A DNA stretch of 64,000 nucleotides from Arthrobacter gallicola (GTDB lineage Bacteria > Actinomycetota > Actinomycetes > Actinomycetales > Micrococcaceae), in NCBI RefSeq assembly GCF_014836775.1, contig NZ_JACSQD010000007.1, positions 186,001-250,000 of the forward strand, given 5' to 3'. Positions 56,017 to 64,000 of this stretch are shown here, piece after piece. Below the pieces are notes generated by a model. The model was given only the letters and a program-made list of their open reading frames with translations, had not been told where the DNA came from and ran no database searches. Position numbers and translations under genes: made by a program. Position 1 is the first letter of the stretch; the number at the start of each line of letters is the position of its first letter.

Positions 56017-56703
56017 ATGGCCCAGCCCGCCCAGCCACCGGACCGCCGCAACCGGCTGGACCCCGGGGCTATTCTTGACGCCGTGCTCCGCCTGGCACGC
56101 CAGGAACCGGGTGAACGGCTTACCGTCCGCCGGCTGGGGCAGGAACTCGACGCCGACGCCACCGCCGTTTACCGGCACTTCAAGAACCGGGACGCGATTA
56201 TCCGGGCCGCGCTGGACCGATTGTTCGACCAGTCCCTGCAGCGGACCCTTGCCGCCGGGCCCGGTCAGCACTGGCGCACCCGGCTGGAGACCTACAGCAG
56301 CGAACTCCTCAAGACCTTCCTGGAGCATCCCGCACTGGGCCGCGAATCCTTCGCCACCGACACCTACGGCCCCGGCGAGCTCCAGTCGATCGAGTTCGTG
56401 CTGCAATGCCTTACGGATGCCGGACTGCCGCCGGACCGGGTGGTGCACTATTACGCGGCATTGGAGAGCTTCAACCTGGCGCTCGGGACGGGGATTTCCG
56501 CGGAAGTTCAGCGGCTGCCTGATTCCGGCGGGCACGATCCCTGGCTGAGCCCGGGGGTCTTCGCCCGGCTCTCGGACTTCCCGCTGCTCGAACGGCACCA
56601 TGCCGGGCTGGGCCGGCTGGACTCACTGATGGCTTTTGACGCCGGCCTCGCCGCCATTCTGGACAGCGCTGAACGTGAGAGCCAGCAGGACGTCCGCCGT
56701 TGA
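56017..56703 (+). CDS. TetR-family regulator of the amidohydrolase operon
   Basis: 228 residues. The HTH is LDPGAILDAVLRLARQEPGERLTVRRLGQELDADATAVYRHFKNRDAIIRAALDRLF; the C-terminal ligand domain resembles the TetR_C class. It is divergent from the amidohydrolase operon and likely represses it and itself through the palindromes between them. It overlaps the next gene by 4 nt. Confidence 0.9.
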   Translation: MAQPAQPPDRRNRLDPGAILDAVLRLARQEPGERLTVRRLGQELDADATAVYRHFKNRDAIIRAALDRLFDQSLQRTLAAGPGQHWRTRLETYSSELLKTFLEHPALGRESFATDTYGPGELQSIEFVLQCLTDAGLPPDRVVHYYAALESFNLALGTGISAEVQRLPDSGGHDPWLSPGVFARLSDFPLLERHHAGLGRLDSLMAFDAGLAAILDSAERESQQDVRR

Positions 56704-57218
56704 CGTCACGGAACGACTGGCAGAAGGGCCCAGGCATGGCGGCATTGCTACCCTGGGTCCGGAACCGGTTCTGGCTGGTCCTGGTTGCACTGCTCCTGAA
56801 TGCCGCGCTGACCCCGCTACTTCCGCCCGCCTACCTCCCGGAGAGTTTTAATGAGGGCATTCCGGCTGCGCTTTTAGTCAGTGAGGTCCTGCTCCGGACC
56901 GTGGTGGTGGTGCTTCCTGTCCTGATGCCGCTGCCGGCCCCACGTTTGGCGCTGGCCGTGTATACAGCCGGAGTCCTGCTGTACGCGGGTGCCTGGGCGG
57001 CCGTGATCTGGGCTCCGGCGAGCACCTGGAGCACGTCGCTGATTGGCTTCACTGCCCCTGCCTGGGTGCCGCTCGTCTGGCTGTGCGGAGTTGGACTGGG
57101 TTCCACTTTGCGCTTTGTCTCCGGCTACCGCCCCTGGATGTATCTGGCTGCGGCAGCGGCCTTCACCGCGGTCCACACCGCTCATACGGCTTTGGCCTGG
57201 ACGCTGGCTACGGCATAG
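56700..57218 (+). CDS. Membrane protein coupled to tetR, unknown function
   Basis: 172 residues (TTG 56700; ATG 56736 is possible). Four or five transmembrane helices and a short cytosolic N-terminus. No family is recognised. Its TTGA overlap with tetR suggests co-translation. It is convergent with the MocR gene, overlapping 11 nt. Confidence 0.72.
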   Translation: MTSRNDWQKGPGMAALLPWVRNRFWLVLVALLLNAALTPLLPPAYLPESFNEGIPAALLVSEVLLRTVVVVLPVLMPLPAPRLALAVYTAGVLLYAGAWAAVIWAPASTWSTSLIGFTAPAWVPLVWLCGVGLGSTLRFVSGYRPWMYLAAAAAFTAVHTAHTALAWTLATA

Positions 57219-58650
57219 CTTCGCCCACTGCCGAAGTGCCGTCGTCGAGCACCGAGGCCAAAGCCGCCAAAGCCGGACCAAACTGGTGCGGGGGCGCACC
57301 GGCGTAGTTCAGGCGGAGGAATGATCCCGCCGATTCCGTGGGAAACCAGTCAGCGCCCGGTGCCACCAGGACGCCTGCTGTACGGGCGCGGGCGGCGAGC
57401 GCACTGGTGTCCGTGCCGTCGGGAAGCTGGACCCAGAGGTTGAGGCCTCCCTTGGGAAGGAGCGTCAGCGCACCGGCCCCCAGATGTGTGCTGACCTGCC
57501 GGGCGAGTTCATCCCTGCGGGTCCGCAGCTCAGCCCGCAGCCGGGACCGGTGGCTGTCCCAGCCGGTGGAAGACAGCACGTCGACGGCGGTGGCCTGGAG
57601 CAGCCCGCTGACGTACAGGTCATCCACGGTGCGGTCCGTTTGCAGACGCGCCCGTGCCGGCCCGCGGGCCACCAGCGCAGCCACCCGGACCGCGGGCGAC
57701 ACACTCTTGGTCAGCGACCGCACGTAGACCACGTGACCGTCCGGGTCGTCCGCGGCCAGCGGGGCGAGGTCGGCGTCGATGCAGAAGTCCCGGGCCCAGT
57801 CGTCTTCGACCAGATACGTGCCGCGGGCACGCATCAGGTCCAGGACGGCGGCGCGGTCTTCTGCGGTCCAGAGGGTTCCGGTGGGGTTGGCGAAGTGCGG
57901 CTGCGCATAAAAGATCCGGGCACCGCTGGTGGCCAACGCCTCCTCCAGGTCGCCGGACAGCGGAGCCCTTGCACCGCGTGCCACGGGAATGATCCGCAGC
58001 CCGGCCTGGCGGGCTGCGGCGATGGCACCCCAGTAGGTGGGGGATTCCATCACGACAGCGTCGCCCGGTCCGGCGAGTGCCCGGAAGACCGAGGCCAGTG
58101 CGCTCTGGCCGCCCGGGGTGATGAGCACATCCTCCGCACTGACCGGCGCAGCCTCGGCCCGGGACCGAGTCAGTTCACCGGCAAACCAGCGCCGGAGCGC
58201 GGGCAGTCCCGCCGGGTCAACCCGCTCCACCGCTTCCCCGCCGCGGGCCGCACGCACCATGGCCGAGCGGACAAGCCTGGCTGGCAGCAGATCCTCCATC
58301 GGATAGCCGCTGTGCAGGGCGACGCTGCCTTCCGGGGTTGCCTGGAGGGTGGCCCCGACGGGGTTGGGCGGCGTGCGTGCCGGGCCCAGCGCCGTCGTCT
58401 GCCAGGCGAAGTCCGCGTGCCGCACTGCGGTGCGGCGGGCGACGAAATTCCCGGCACCTGGCCGGGTTTCCACCAGCCCCTCCGAGGCCAGCCTGCGGAT
58501 CACCCGCTGCACGGTCACCGGGCTGGCGGAGTGCCGGGAAACCAGTTCGCGGGTGGTCGGCAGCCGGCTTCCTGCCGGGTGTGAACCGGCGAACAGACGC
58601 AGTTCGGCTTCCAGCCGAGCCGGCGAGGCCGGCTCCGGGTCCAATGTCAC
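57208..58650 (-). CDS. MocR-family regulator (GntR HTH + aminotransferase-like domain)
   Basis: 480 residues. N-terminal winged helix (LPTTRELVSRHSASPVTVQRVIRRLASEGLVETRPGAGNFV), then an aminotransferase fold with PLP-Lys in YVRSLTKSVSPAVRVA and Asp/Asn positions (FANPTGTLWT, YLVEDDWARD). MocR proteins sense PLP or an amino compound and control a neighbour. GTG 58650 has GAGG 9 nt upstream. It is divergent from an EamA gene. Confidence 0.93.
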   Translation of the reverse strand: MTLDPEPASPARLEAELRLFAGSHPAGSRLPTTRELVSRHSASPVTVQRVIRRLASEGLVETRPGAGNFVARRTAVRHADFAWQTTALGPARTPPNPVGATLQATPEGSVALHSGYPMEDLLPARLVRSAMVRAARGGEAVERVDPAGLPALRRWFAGELTRSRAEAAPVSAEDVLITPGGQSALASVFRALAGPGDAVVMESPTYWGAIAAARQAGLRIIPVARGARAPLSGDLEEALATSGARIFYAQPHFANPTGTLWTAEDRAAVLDLMRARGTYLVEDDWARDFCIDADLAPLAADDPDGHVVYVRSLTKSVSPAVRVAALVARGPARARLQTDRTVDDLYVSGLLQATAVDVLSSTGWDSHRSRLRAELRTRRDELARQVSTHLGAGALTLLPKGGLNLWVQLPDGTDTSALAARARTAGVLVAPGADWFPTESAGSFLRLNYAGAPPHQFGPALAALASVLDDGTSAVGEAMP

Positions 58651-58670
58651 GGTCTACGCCTCAAATTTCT

Positions 58671-58712
58671 GGATTATCCATGGGATTATTGCGGATTTAT
58701 TTAAAGGATTTT
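58671..58712. promoter_or_regulatory. Four GGATTWT direct repeats between mocR and eamA
   Basis: GGATTAT/GGATTAT/GGATTTAT/GGATTTT start at 58671, 58683, 58693 and 58706, about one helical turn apart. MocR operators are often direct repeats. The last repeat overlaps the putative -35 of the EamA gene. Confidence 0.5.
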
Positions 58713-58737
58713 CAACCCGGGTTCACATTGCTACTCT
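58709..58737 (+). promoter_or_regulatory. Promoter of the EamA gene
   Basis: -35 TTTTCA, 17-nt spacer, -10 TACTCT, then 5 nt to GTG 58743, giving a leaderless message. Confidence 0.5.
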
Positions 58738-58742
58738 GAGTA

Positions 58743-59717
58743 GTGAAGACCAACAATAGCGCTACTCGCATTCTGACACCACCGTTATCCGCTCAGGACC
58801 GTGCCGCGGGCCGCCCGCTCCTCCCACGGGGGCCGCTGTTTGGCTTCCTGGGCGTGCTCGCCTTCTCCTTTACGCTCCCGTTCACCAGGGTTGCGGTGGA
58901 AGACCTGGATCCGCTGCTGGTCGGTGGGGGCCGCGGGGTCATAGCAGCGGTCCTCGCGGCCGCCGTGCTCCTGATAACCCGTTCGGCCCGCCCCGGCGCA
59001 TCCCAGTGGGTGCGTCTGGCCGTTGTTGCGGCGGGCGTGGTGGCCGGTTTTCCGCTGCTGACATCCTTCGCGCTGCAGTCCGTACCGGCCTCCCACGGCG
59101 CGGTGGTCATCGGTTTGCTGCCCGCTGCTACTGCAGTGGCCGCTGTCCTGCGCGCCGGGGAGCGCCCTTCCGCACGGTTTTGGGTAGCCTCGCTGGCCGG
59201 CGCCGGCGCTGCCGTGGGTTTTGTGCTGCTCGATGCGGGTGGATTCAGCGGGCTGGGCCCCGGCGATCTCCTGCTGCTGGGCGCCGTGGTGCTCGCCGCT
59301 TTCGGCTATGCCGAGGGCGGGCTGCTGGCCAGGGAGCTCGGCGCCTGGCAGACCATCTGCTGGGCACTGGTTCTGGCGTTTCCGCTCATGTTGATTCCCA
59401 CCGGAATGGGCCTGGCATCCGGATTCCCTCATGCTTCACCCGCCGCCTGGCTGGCCTTCGGCTATCTGGCCGTGATCAGTATGTTCCTGGGATTCTTCGC
59501 CTGGTACCGGGGTTTGGGAATCGGACCGATCTCCGCGATTTCCCAGATTCAGCTGCTGCAGCCCTTCCTGACGCTGGCGTGGGCCGCGCTCCTGCTCGGC
59601 GAGGCGTTTACCCTGGCGAACGGGATCGGCGCCGTGGTGATCGTGGCTTGTGCGGGCGCCGCCGTCCGGAGCCGGGTGGGCCGCCGTCCGGCGGTCCGTC
59701 ATCCGGCGACTACGTAA
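58743..59717 (+). CDS. EamA/DMT-family transporter
   Basis: 324 residues, about ten transmembrane helices in two EamA halves (GFLGVLAFSFTLPFTRVAVEDLDPLLVGGGRG; GFFAWYRGLGIGPISAISQIQLLQPFLTLAWAALLLGE). It probably exports metabolites. As the divergent partner of MocR it is the likely target of that regulator. Confidence 0.9.
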   Translation: MKTNNSATRILTPPLSAQDRAAGRPLLPRGPLFGFLGVLAFSFTLPFTRVAVEDLDPLLVGGGRGVIAAVLAAAVLLITRSARPGASQWVRLAVVAAGVVAGFPLLTSFALQSVPASHGAVVIGLLPAATAVAAVLRAGERPSARFWVASLAGAGAAVGFVLLDAGGFSGLGPGDLLLLGAVVLAAFGYAEGGLLARELGAWQTICWALVLAFPLMLIPTGMGLASGFPHASPAAWLAFGYLAVISMFLGFFAWYRGLGIGPISAISQIQLLQPFLTLAWAALLLGEAFTLANGIGAVVIVACAGAAVRSRVGRRPAVRHPATT

Positions 59718-59724
59718 ACGTAGT
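59709..59724. promoter_or_regulatory. Inverted repeat upstream of the first alpha/beta hydrolase
   Basis: ACTACG-TAAA-CGTAGT spans the EamA stop codon. Its half-site ACTACG also occurs in the repeat at 55933-55954. Confidence 0.4.
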
Positions 59725-59802
59725 TGACGGGACGGTTGCCGCACCGGGGACTACGCATTCCGCGTGATGTGTTCCGGCCGGCCTGCCGCCATGCTTGCCG
59801 TC

Positions 59803-60663
59803 ATGAATAGTTCTCCCAACCCCGACACCATCGTGCTGGTCCACGGACTGTGGGTCACACCGCGCAGCTGGGAAGCCTGGAAAACCCACTATGAAGCGCG
59901 GGGGTTCACCGTCCTCACCCCCGCATACCCGGGGTTCGAGATCGAGGTCGAGGCTCTGCGCGAACACCCCGAAGTCATTGCAGACGCCACCGTGCCGGAA
60001 ACCATCGACTATCTGGCCTCCGTCGTCGAAGCTCTGCCCCGCCCGCCCATCATTATGGGCCACTCTTTCGGCGGGCTGCTGACCCAGATGCTCCTTTCCC
60101 GGGGGCTGGGCGCCGCAGGGGCCGCGATTAACTCCGCCCCCACCGAGGGTGTCCGGGTTACCCCGCTGTCCCAGGCGCGCTCACTTTTCCCGGCACTGAA
60201 GAACCCCGCCAACTTCCATAAGGCTGTCGGATTCACGCCGGAGGAATGGCATTACGCCTTCACCAACACAATCAGCCGGGAAGAATCGGACCGAGCATAC
60301 GAGCGGTACGCAATCCCGGCTCCCGGGCACTGGGTATGGGCCTACGGCCTGCTTGCCAATTTTCAGCCCGGGCACCAGGAGACGTGGGTGGACTACTCCG
60401 GCGACAGGGCTCCGCTGCTGTTCATCGGAGGCGGTGAGGACCACATCATGCCGCCGTCCGTCAACAAGTCCAATGCCAAGCACTGGGCGAAATCCCCGTC
60501 CCTCACCGATTACCACGAGTTTGCCGGCCGATCCCACTGGACCTGCGCAGAGCCGGGCTGGGAAGCGGTTGCAGACTATGCCCTGGACTGGGCGCTTAAA
60601 AATGCGGAATCCGGAACCCGCCCGACTCCGCCTGAAACCGAGAGCGAGGAACGGCCGGCGTAA
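59803..60663 (+). CDS. Alpha/beta hydrolase
   Basis: 286 residues from ATG 59803; ATG 59791 or 59764 are alternatives. Oxyanion HGLW, nucleophile elbow GHSFGG, acid Asp in GGGEDHIMP, and His in GRSHWTCAEP. No signal peptide. Substrate unknown. The acyl-chain or ester preference cannot be read. Confidence 0.88.
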   Translation: MNSSPNPDTIVLVHGLWVTPRSWEAWKTHYEARGFTVLTPAYPGFEIEVEALREHPEVIADATVPETIDYLASVVEALPRPPIIMGHSFGGLLTQMLLSRGLGAAGAAINSAPTEGVRVTPLSQARSLFPALKNPANFHKAVGFTPEEWHYAFTNTISREESDRAYERYAIPAPGHWVWAYGLLANFQPGHQETWVDYSGDRAPLLFIGGGEDHIMPPSVNKSNAKHWAKSPSLTDYHEFAGRSHWTCAEPGWEAVADYALDWALKNAESGTRPTPPETESEERPA

Positions 60664-60705
60664 GTCGCCCTGCCCGGCTGCAGGAACCAACGAAAGGAAA
60701 CTGCC

Positions 60706-61548
60706 ATGACGCGTCCCTGGAACAAAAGACGATGGGCACCCGCCCTCGCCGCCGCCTCGGCCTTAGTCCTCGCCTTGATCCTGGGTGTTTCACCGGCGTC
60801 TACCGCGGACACACAAAACGGCAGGCATGGGGGCGGAGCCGGCGGACCCAAACCAACGGTGGTCCTTGTCCACGGGGCGTTCGCGGATTCCAGCGGGTGG
60901 TCCCAGGTGGGAAAGGCACTCCAGGAGGATGGCTATCCGGTCCTCGCTTTCTCCAATCCCCTCCGCGACGTCCAATATGACAGCGAGTACCTGCGCAGTT
61001 TCCTCGGCACTATCCAAGGGCCGGTGGTCCTGGTGGGTCATTCCTACGGCGGGGCCCTCATCACCAATGCCGCCACCGGCAACCCGAATGTAAAGTCGCT
61101 CGTCTACATCGCCGCCTTCGCCCTCGACGAAGGCGAGACGGTACAGGCAGCACTCTCGCTGGGCGGCGGTCACACGGAAGTGGTCGATCACCTCATCGTC
61201 CGCCCCTTCCCCGGGGCCGCCGAAGGCAACGGTGACGCCTACATTGATCCGGCCTACTTTCCGCAGCTTTTTGCCCAGGACCTGCCGCGGGCGGAGGCCA
61301 GGTTCATGGCAGCCTCCCAGCGGCCGGCAGCACTGGCAACCCTGGTAACGCCTTCCGGCGAACCGGCCTGGAAGACCATTCCCAGCTGGTACATGGTCGC
61401 CTCCCGGGACCGCATCATCCCGCCGGAGGCCGAACGGGCTATGGCCAAGCGGGCGGGTGCGACGACGGTGGAGGTGAAAAGCTCACACGTCCCGATGCTG
61501 AGCAATCCGGCTGCCGTCACATCGCTGATCAAGAAAGCGGCACGGTAG
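60706..61548 (+). CDS. Secreted alpha/beta hydrolase
   Basis: 280 residues. Signal peptide with a hydrophobic core (APALAAASALVLALILGVSPAS). Nucleophile elbow GHSYGG, Asp in ASRDRIIPP, His in SSHVPMLS. It resembles extracytoplasmic salicylate-esterase-like hydrolases; substrate unknown. It lies 42 nt after the cytosolic hydrolase, possibly one operon. Confidence 0.87.
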   Translation: MTRPWNKRRWAPALAAASALVLALILGVSPASTADTQNGRHGGGAGGPKPTVVLVHGAFADSSGWSQVGKALQEDGYPVLAFSNPLRDVQYDSEYLRSFLGTIQGPVVLVGHSYGGALITNAATGNPNVKSLVYIAAFALDEGETVQAALSLGGGHTEVVDHLIVRPFPGAAEGNGDAYIDPAYFPQLFAQDLPRAEARFMAASQRPAALATLVTPSGEPAWKTIPSWYMVASRDRIIPPEAERAMAKRAGATTVEVKSSHVPMLSNPAAVTSLIKKAAR

Positions 61549-61560
61549 GCCCCGTCCCTC

Positions 61561-61598
61561 TTCCCCGGTCCGCACGGCCGCTGCCGCGGACCGGGGAA
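61561..61598 (+). terminator. 13-bp hairpin after the secreted hydrolase
   Basis: TTCCCCGGTCCGC pairs with GCGGACCGGGGAA around a 12-nt loop, 12 nt after the stop. No U-tract follows. Confidence 0.55.
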
Positions 61599-61718
61599 AA
61601 AAGGAACCGAGGAATTCGGGGGTATTCTCTGTCCTCTGTGAATTACGGTTGCTATCGTCGCCCCGGACGGTGTTTCCGGGGGCCGCAGAAATCGGGATTT
61701 CATGGACGGACAGATTTC

Positions 61719-64000
61719 GTGGACGGCCTAGGGCCGCCGGAGACCTCCTCAGATCTGATGGGGGACAGAGCCTGGCTCACTGCATTGTTAAGCTCAGCGC
61801 AGGCAGGGCGGGGAGAAGCGGGTGTCCTGCGTGGCGACGCCGGCGTCGGAAAGACGTTCCTGGTCTCCTCTGTTGCCGCTGAAAATCCGCACCTCCGAAT
61901 GCGGCTGGTCCGCGGAGCTGAAGCTGAAGCGAATCTCCCCTACGCGGCTTTGCAGAGAATAATTCTGGCTCACCGGGGCGCACTTGATCAGCTGGCTGAG
62001 GCTCATCGCGCCGCGCTCGTTACAGCCTGCGGGATTGACGAGGGGCCCGGCCTCCCAGCGGCGTCCAGGTCCCTCATCGGCCTTGGGCTGCTGGATCTTT
62101 TTGGCGTGCTCTGCCGCGAAGCACCGCTGCTGTACTTCATCGATGATGCACAGTGGGTGGATCCTGATTCCCTTCAGGTCTTGGCGTTCGCCGCGCGGCG
62201 CCTCACAGCTGAACGGATCGCGCTGCTGTTTGCTGTACGCGCCAATGGCAGGGAGCCGGGGACGCTGGATGATCTGCCCGGCCGCACCCTCACGGGCCTC
62301 AGCCGCGAGGCTGCATTCAAGCTGCTCGCCGGCGCCTCACCGACACCACTCGACCGGCGGGTCGCTGACCGCCTCATCACGGCCACGGGAGGAAATCCGC
62401 TGGCCATGTTGGACCTGTTGGCGGATCTCAGCGCGCAGCAACTGCGCGGGGAGGAGCTCCTGCCTGATCCCGTTCCGGTGGGTCAGCGACTGGCCGGCTA
62501 CTATCTCCGGCAAGACGGCTGCCTTCCCTCCGAAACCCGGAAGTGGCTCCTGACGGCCGCCACGGAACCCGACGGGGACCTGGAAGCGATCGCGGCCGCG
62601 GGGAAGTCCATGGGCCTGCGGGAAGATGCCTCGCGTGCGGCCGAATTGGCTGGACTGGCCCGTGTCGGCGCGCAGCCGTCTCCTTCGACCATCCCCTGGT
62701 GCGCTCGGCTATCCATAACAGTGCCTCCAGCCACGACATCCGCGGTGTCCACGGGCATCTGGCAGAGGCGGCAGAGCGCCGCGGGGACACGTACCGGCGG
62801 GTGTTGCACCGGGCAGCGGCGACCATCGGACCCGACGACGAGGTTGCCGGCGAACTCGAGAAAGCTGCAGATCTGGCGACACGGCACGGCGGATATCCAG
62901 CACGGACAGAGATCCTGCTTCGAGCTGCCGCCCTCTCCTCCGCCGGCACGGACAAGAACCTTCGGCTGCTGGCGGCCGCCGAATCCGCAGTCGCCGCCGG
63001 TTCGGGTGCGCAGGCTGGGGCCCTGCTGCGGGCCCTCCGGCTTCAGGGGTTCGACGACGTCGCGAGGGGACGGTTCCTGCTGGTCCAGGGTGAGCTGGAC
63101 ATTCTGGTGCCTGGCGCCGGATTCGCCGACCGCGCTCCGCAGTTGCTGGCTGCGGCCAGAATTCTCCGGACAGCTGCCCCTGCACGTGCAAAACAAGCCG
63201 TCGGCATGGTTTTCTGGGCTCTGGTTCAGGCCGATGACCTGGTGAAGCAGACCTCGTCACAGGAGGCTGCTGCCGAGGCCCGGCTGATTTGCCAGCTGCA
63301 CCCGGGCACGGACCTTCCCACTCGCGGCCTGAATGCCCTCAGCACGCTTATTCTGGACGGACACGCAGCCGCCGCGCCCTTGGTACGCAGCGCCGTCCAG
63401 GAGTCAGCGGCACCCCAGACACCTGTTGAAGACGTGCTGCAGTCCTGTATGCATATTGCCTATGCTGCTTTCCTTCTCCGCGAACCAGTGGCAGCGGCCG
63501 CAGTCCTCGCGCGTGCCGAGCGCACCGCCTTAAACAGCGGTGCCGTGCTGCCCCGGTGCCGCATCGGCCTCCTCCGAGCGCACTTTGACACCCTGCAGGG
63601 GAAGATCCGGGAGGCCAGTGAGCAGCTCAACGACTTGGCTGAACTGATGTCCAGCATGGGACTGCCGGATCCGTATGCCCGGATGGTGCTCTCGACGCCG
63701 GCATTGTCCGGATGGCTCGGGAGCGAAGTTGTCGCGCGTGAGGATGCCCTGACGGCGGATGCGAGAGCCGCCGGGTACGGGATCCGCGTTACCTCACGCC
63801 GAATAGGCACCGTGCTGCTGCGGGAGGCCCAGGGCCGCTACGTTGAAGCCTGGGATGCCGCCCAGCACATAGGGTACGGCGATCCCTTGTTTTCCGGGGC
63901 GCTCTTTGTGCCTGACCTGTTGGAAAGCGCAGCGCGCAGGAGACCAGCAGGCCGCTGACCGGCTTTTTCAACATCTCCAGGCCGAAACCCGGCATTCCAC
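61719..64000 (+). pseudogene. LuxR/MalT-type regulator gene, two frameshifts, truncated by window end
   Basis: Frame A (from about 61719) gives LMGDRAWLTALLSSAQ, Walker A GVLRGDAGVGKTFLVSS and Walker B LLYFIDDAQWVDPDS, as in large LuxR regulators with an AAA domain. At about 62676 the frame moves: VGA continues in another frame as AVSFDHPLVRSAIHNSASSHDIRGVHGHLAEAAERRGD, the conserved post-ATPase segment. That frame ends at the TGA at 63958. At about 63932 the original frame resumes as GDQQAADRLFQHLQAE. Both breaks are at GCGCGCAG and fit one GC unit gained then lost. The HTH would lie beyond the window. Sequencing error is possible. Confidence 0.7.

Overview
The window comes from a high-GC actinobacterial chromosome, most likely the Arthrobacter group of the Micrococcaceae. 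This is an inference from gene content and order (cold-shock protein, DUF3027 and MFS genes; an 811-residue helicase-associated protein overlapping an XPB-type helicase; a PhoP-like two-component pair; a GroEL gene without groES under CIRCE control; DUF3263 with LytR_C; FemX with ThrE), from frequent GTG/TTG starts, and from many start codons 5-8 nt after a -10 box. It looks like ordinary chromosome with a catabolic and transport half on the right. I saw no rRNA, tRNA, CRISPR array, insertion sequence or prophage.

Left part (1-24 kb), mostly conserved housekeeping. Two secreted cell-wall hydrolases (NlpC/P60 and M23) each follow their own c-di-AMP (ydaO-type) riboswitch. Next come an IdeR/DtxR iron regulator, serC, a cold-shock/DUF3027/MFS operon, the helicase pair, the two-component system, a lone WXG100 protein, GroEL with two complete CIRCE operators, a TM2 protein, a second cold-shock protein, DUF3263 with LytR_C, uracil-DNA glycosylase with a siderophore-interacting reductase, FemX with ThrE, and a luciferase-like monooxygenase.

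Middle part (24-47 kb). An EntS-like MFS exporter, a CHAD protein and an aldo-keto reductase precede a maltose-type module: malE-malF-malG on the minus strand, divergent from an alpha-glucosidase and a LacI regulator, with two matching candidate LacI operators and a malE-malF intercistronic hairpin. Several poorly known genes follow: DoxX, a coiled-coil protein, ZapE-like ATPase, a membrane protein, a tandem DUF1540 protein, an HNH nuclease, an S4 protein, an NhaA-thioredoxin fusion, an MbcA-like protein, a PTH2-type peptidyl-tRNA hydrolase, LysE, and a lipoprotein that resembles cyclohexadienyl dehydratase (PheC) more than an ABC binding protein.

Right part (47-64 kb). One minus-strand operon encodes a YtcJ-like amidohydrolase, a peptide-type ABC importer and a FAD amine oxidase. 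It is divergent from a TetR regulator, and a palindrome overlaps the operon's predicted -35 box. This looks like a self-contained module for importing an amide, hydrolysing it and oxidising the amine; its substrate is unknown. It is followed by a MocR regulator divergent from an EamA exporter with four direct repeats between them, two alpha/beta hydrolases, and a large LuxR/MalT-type regulator gene. That last gene is interrupted by two apparent GC-dinucleotide frameshifts and runs off the window end.
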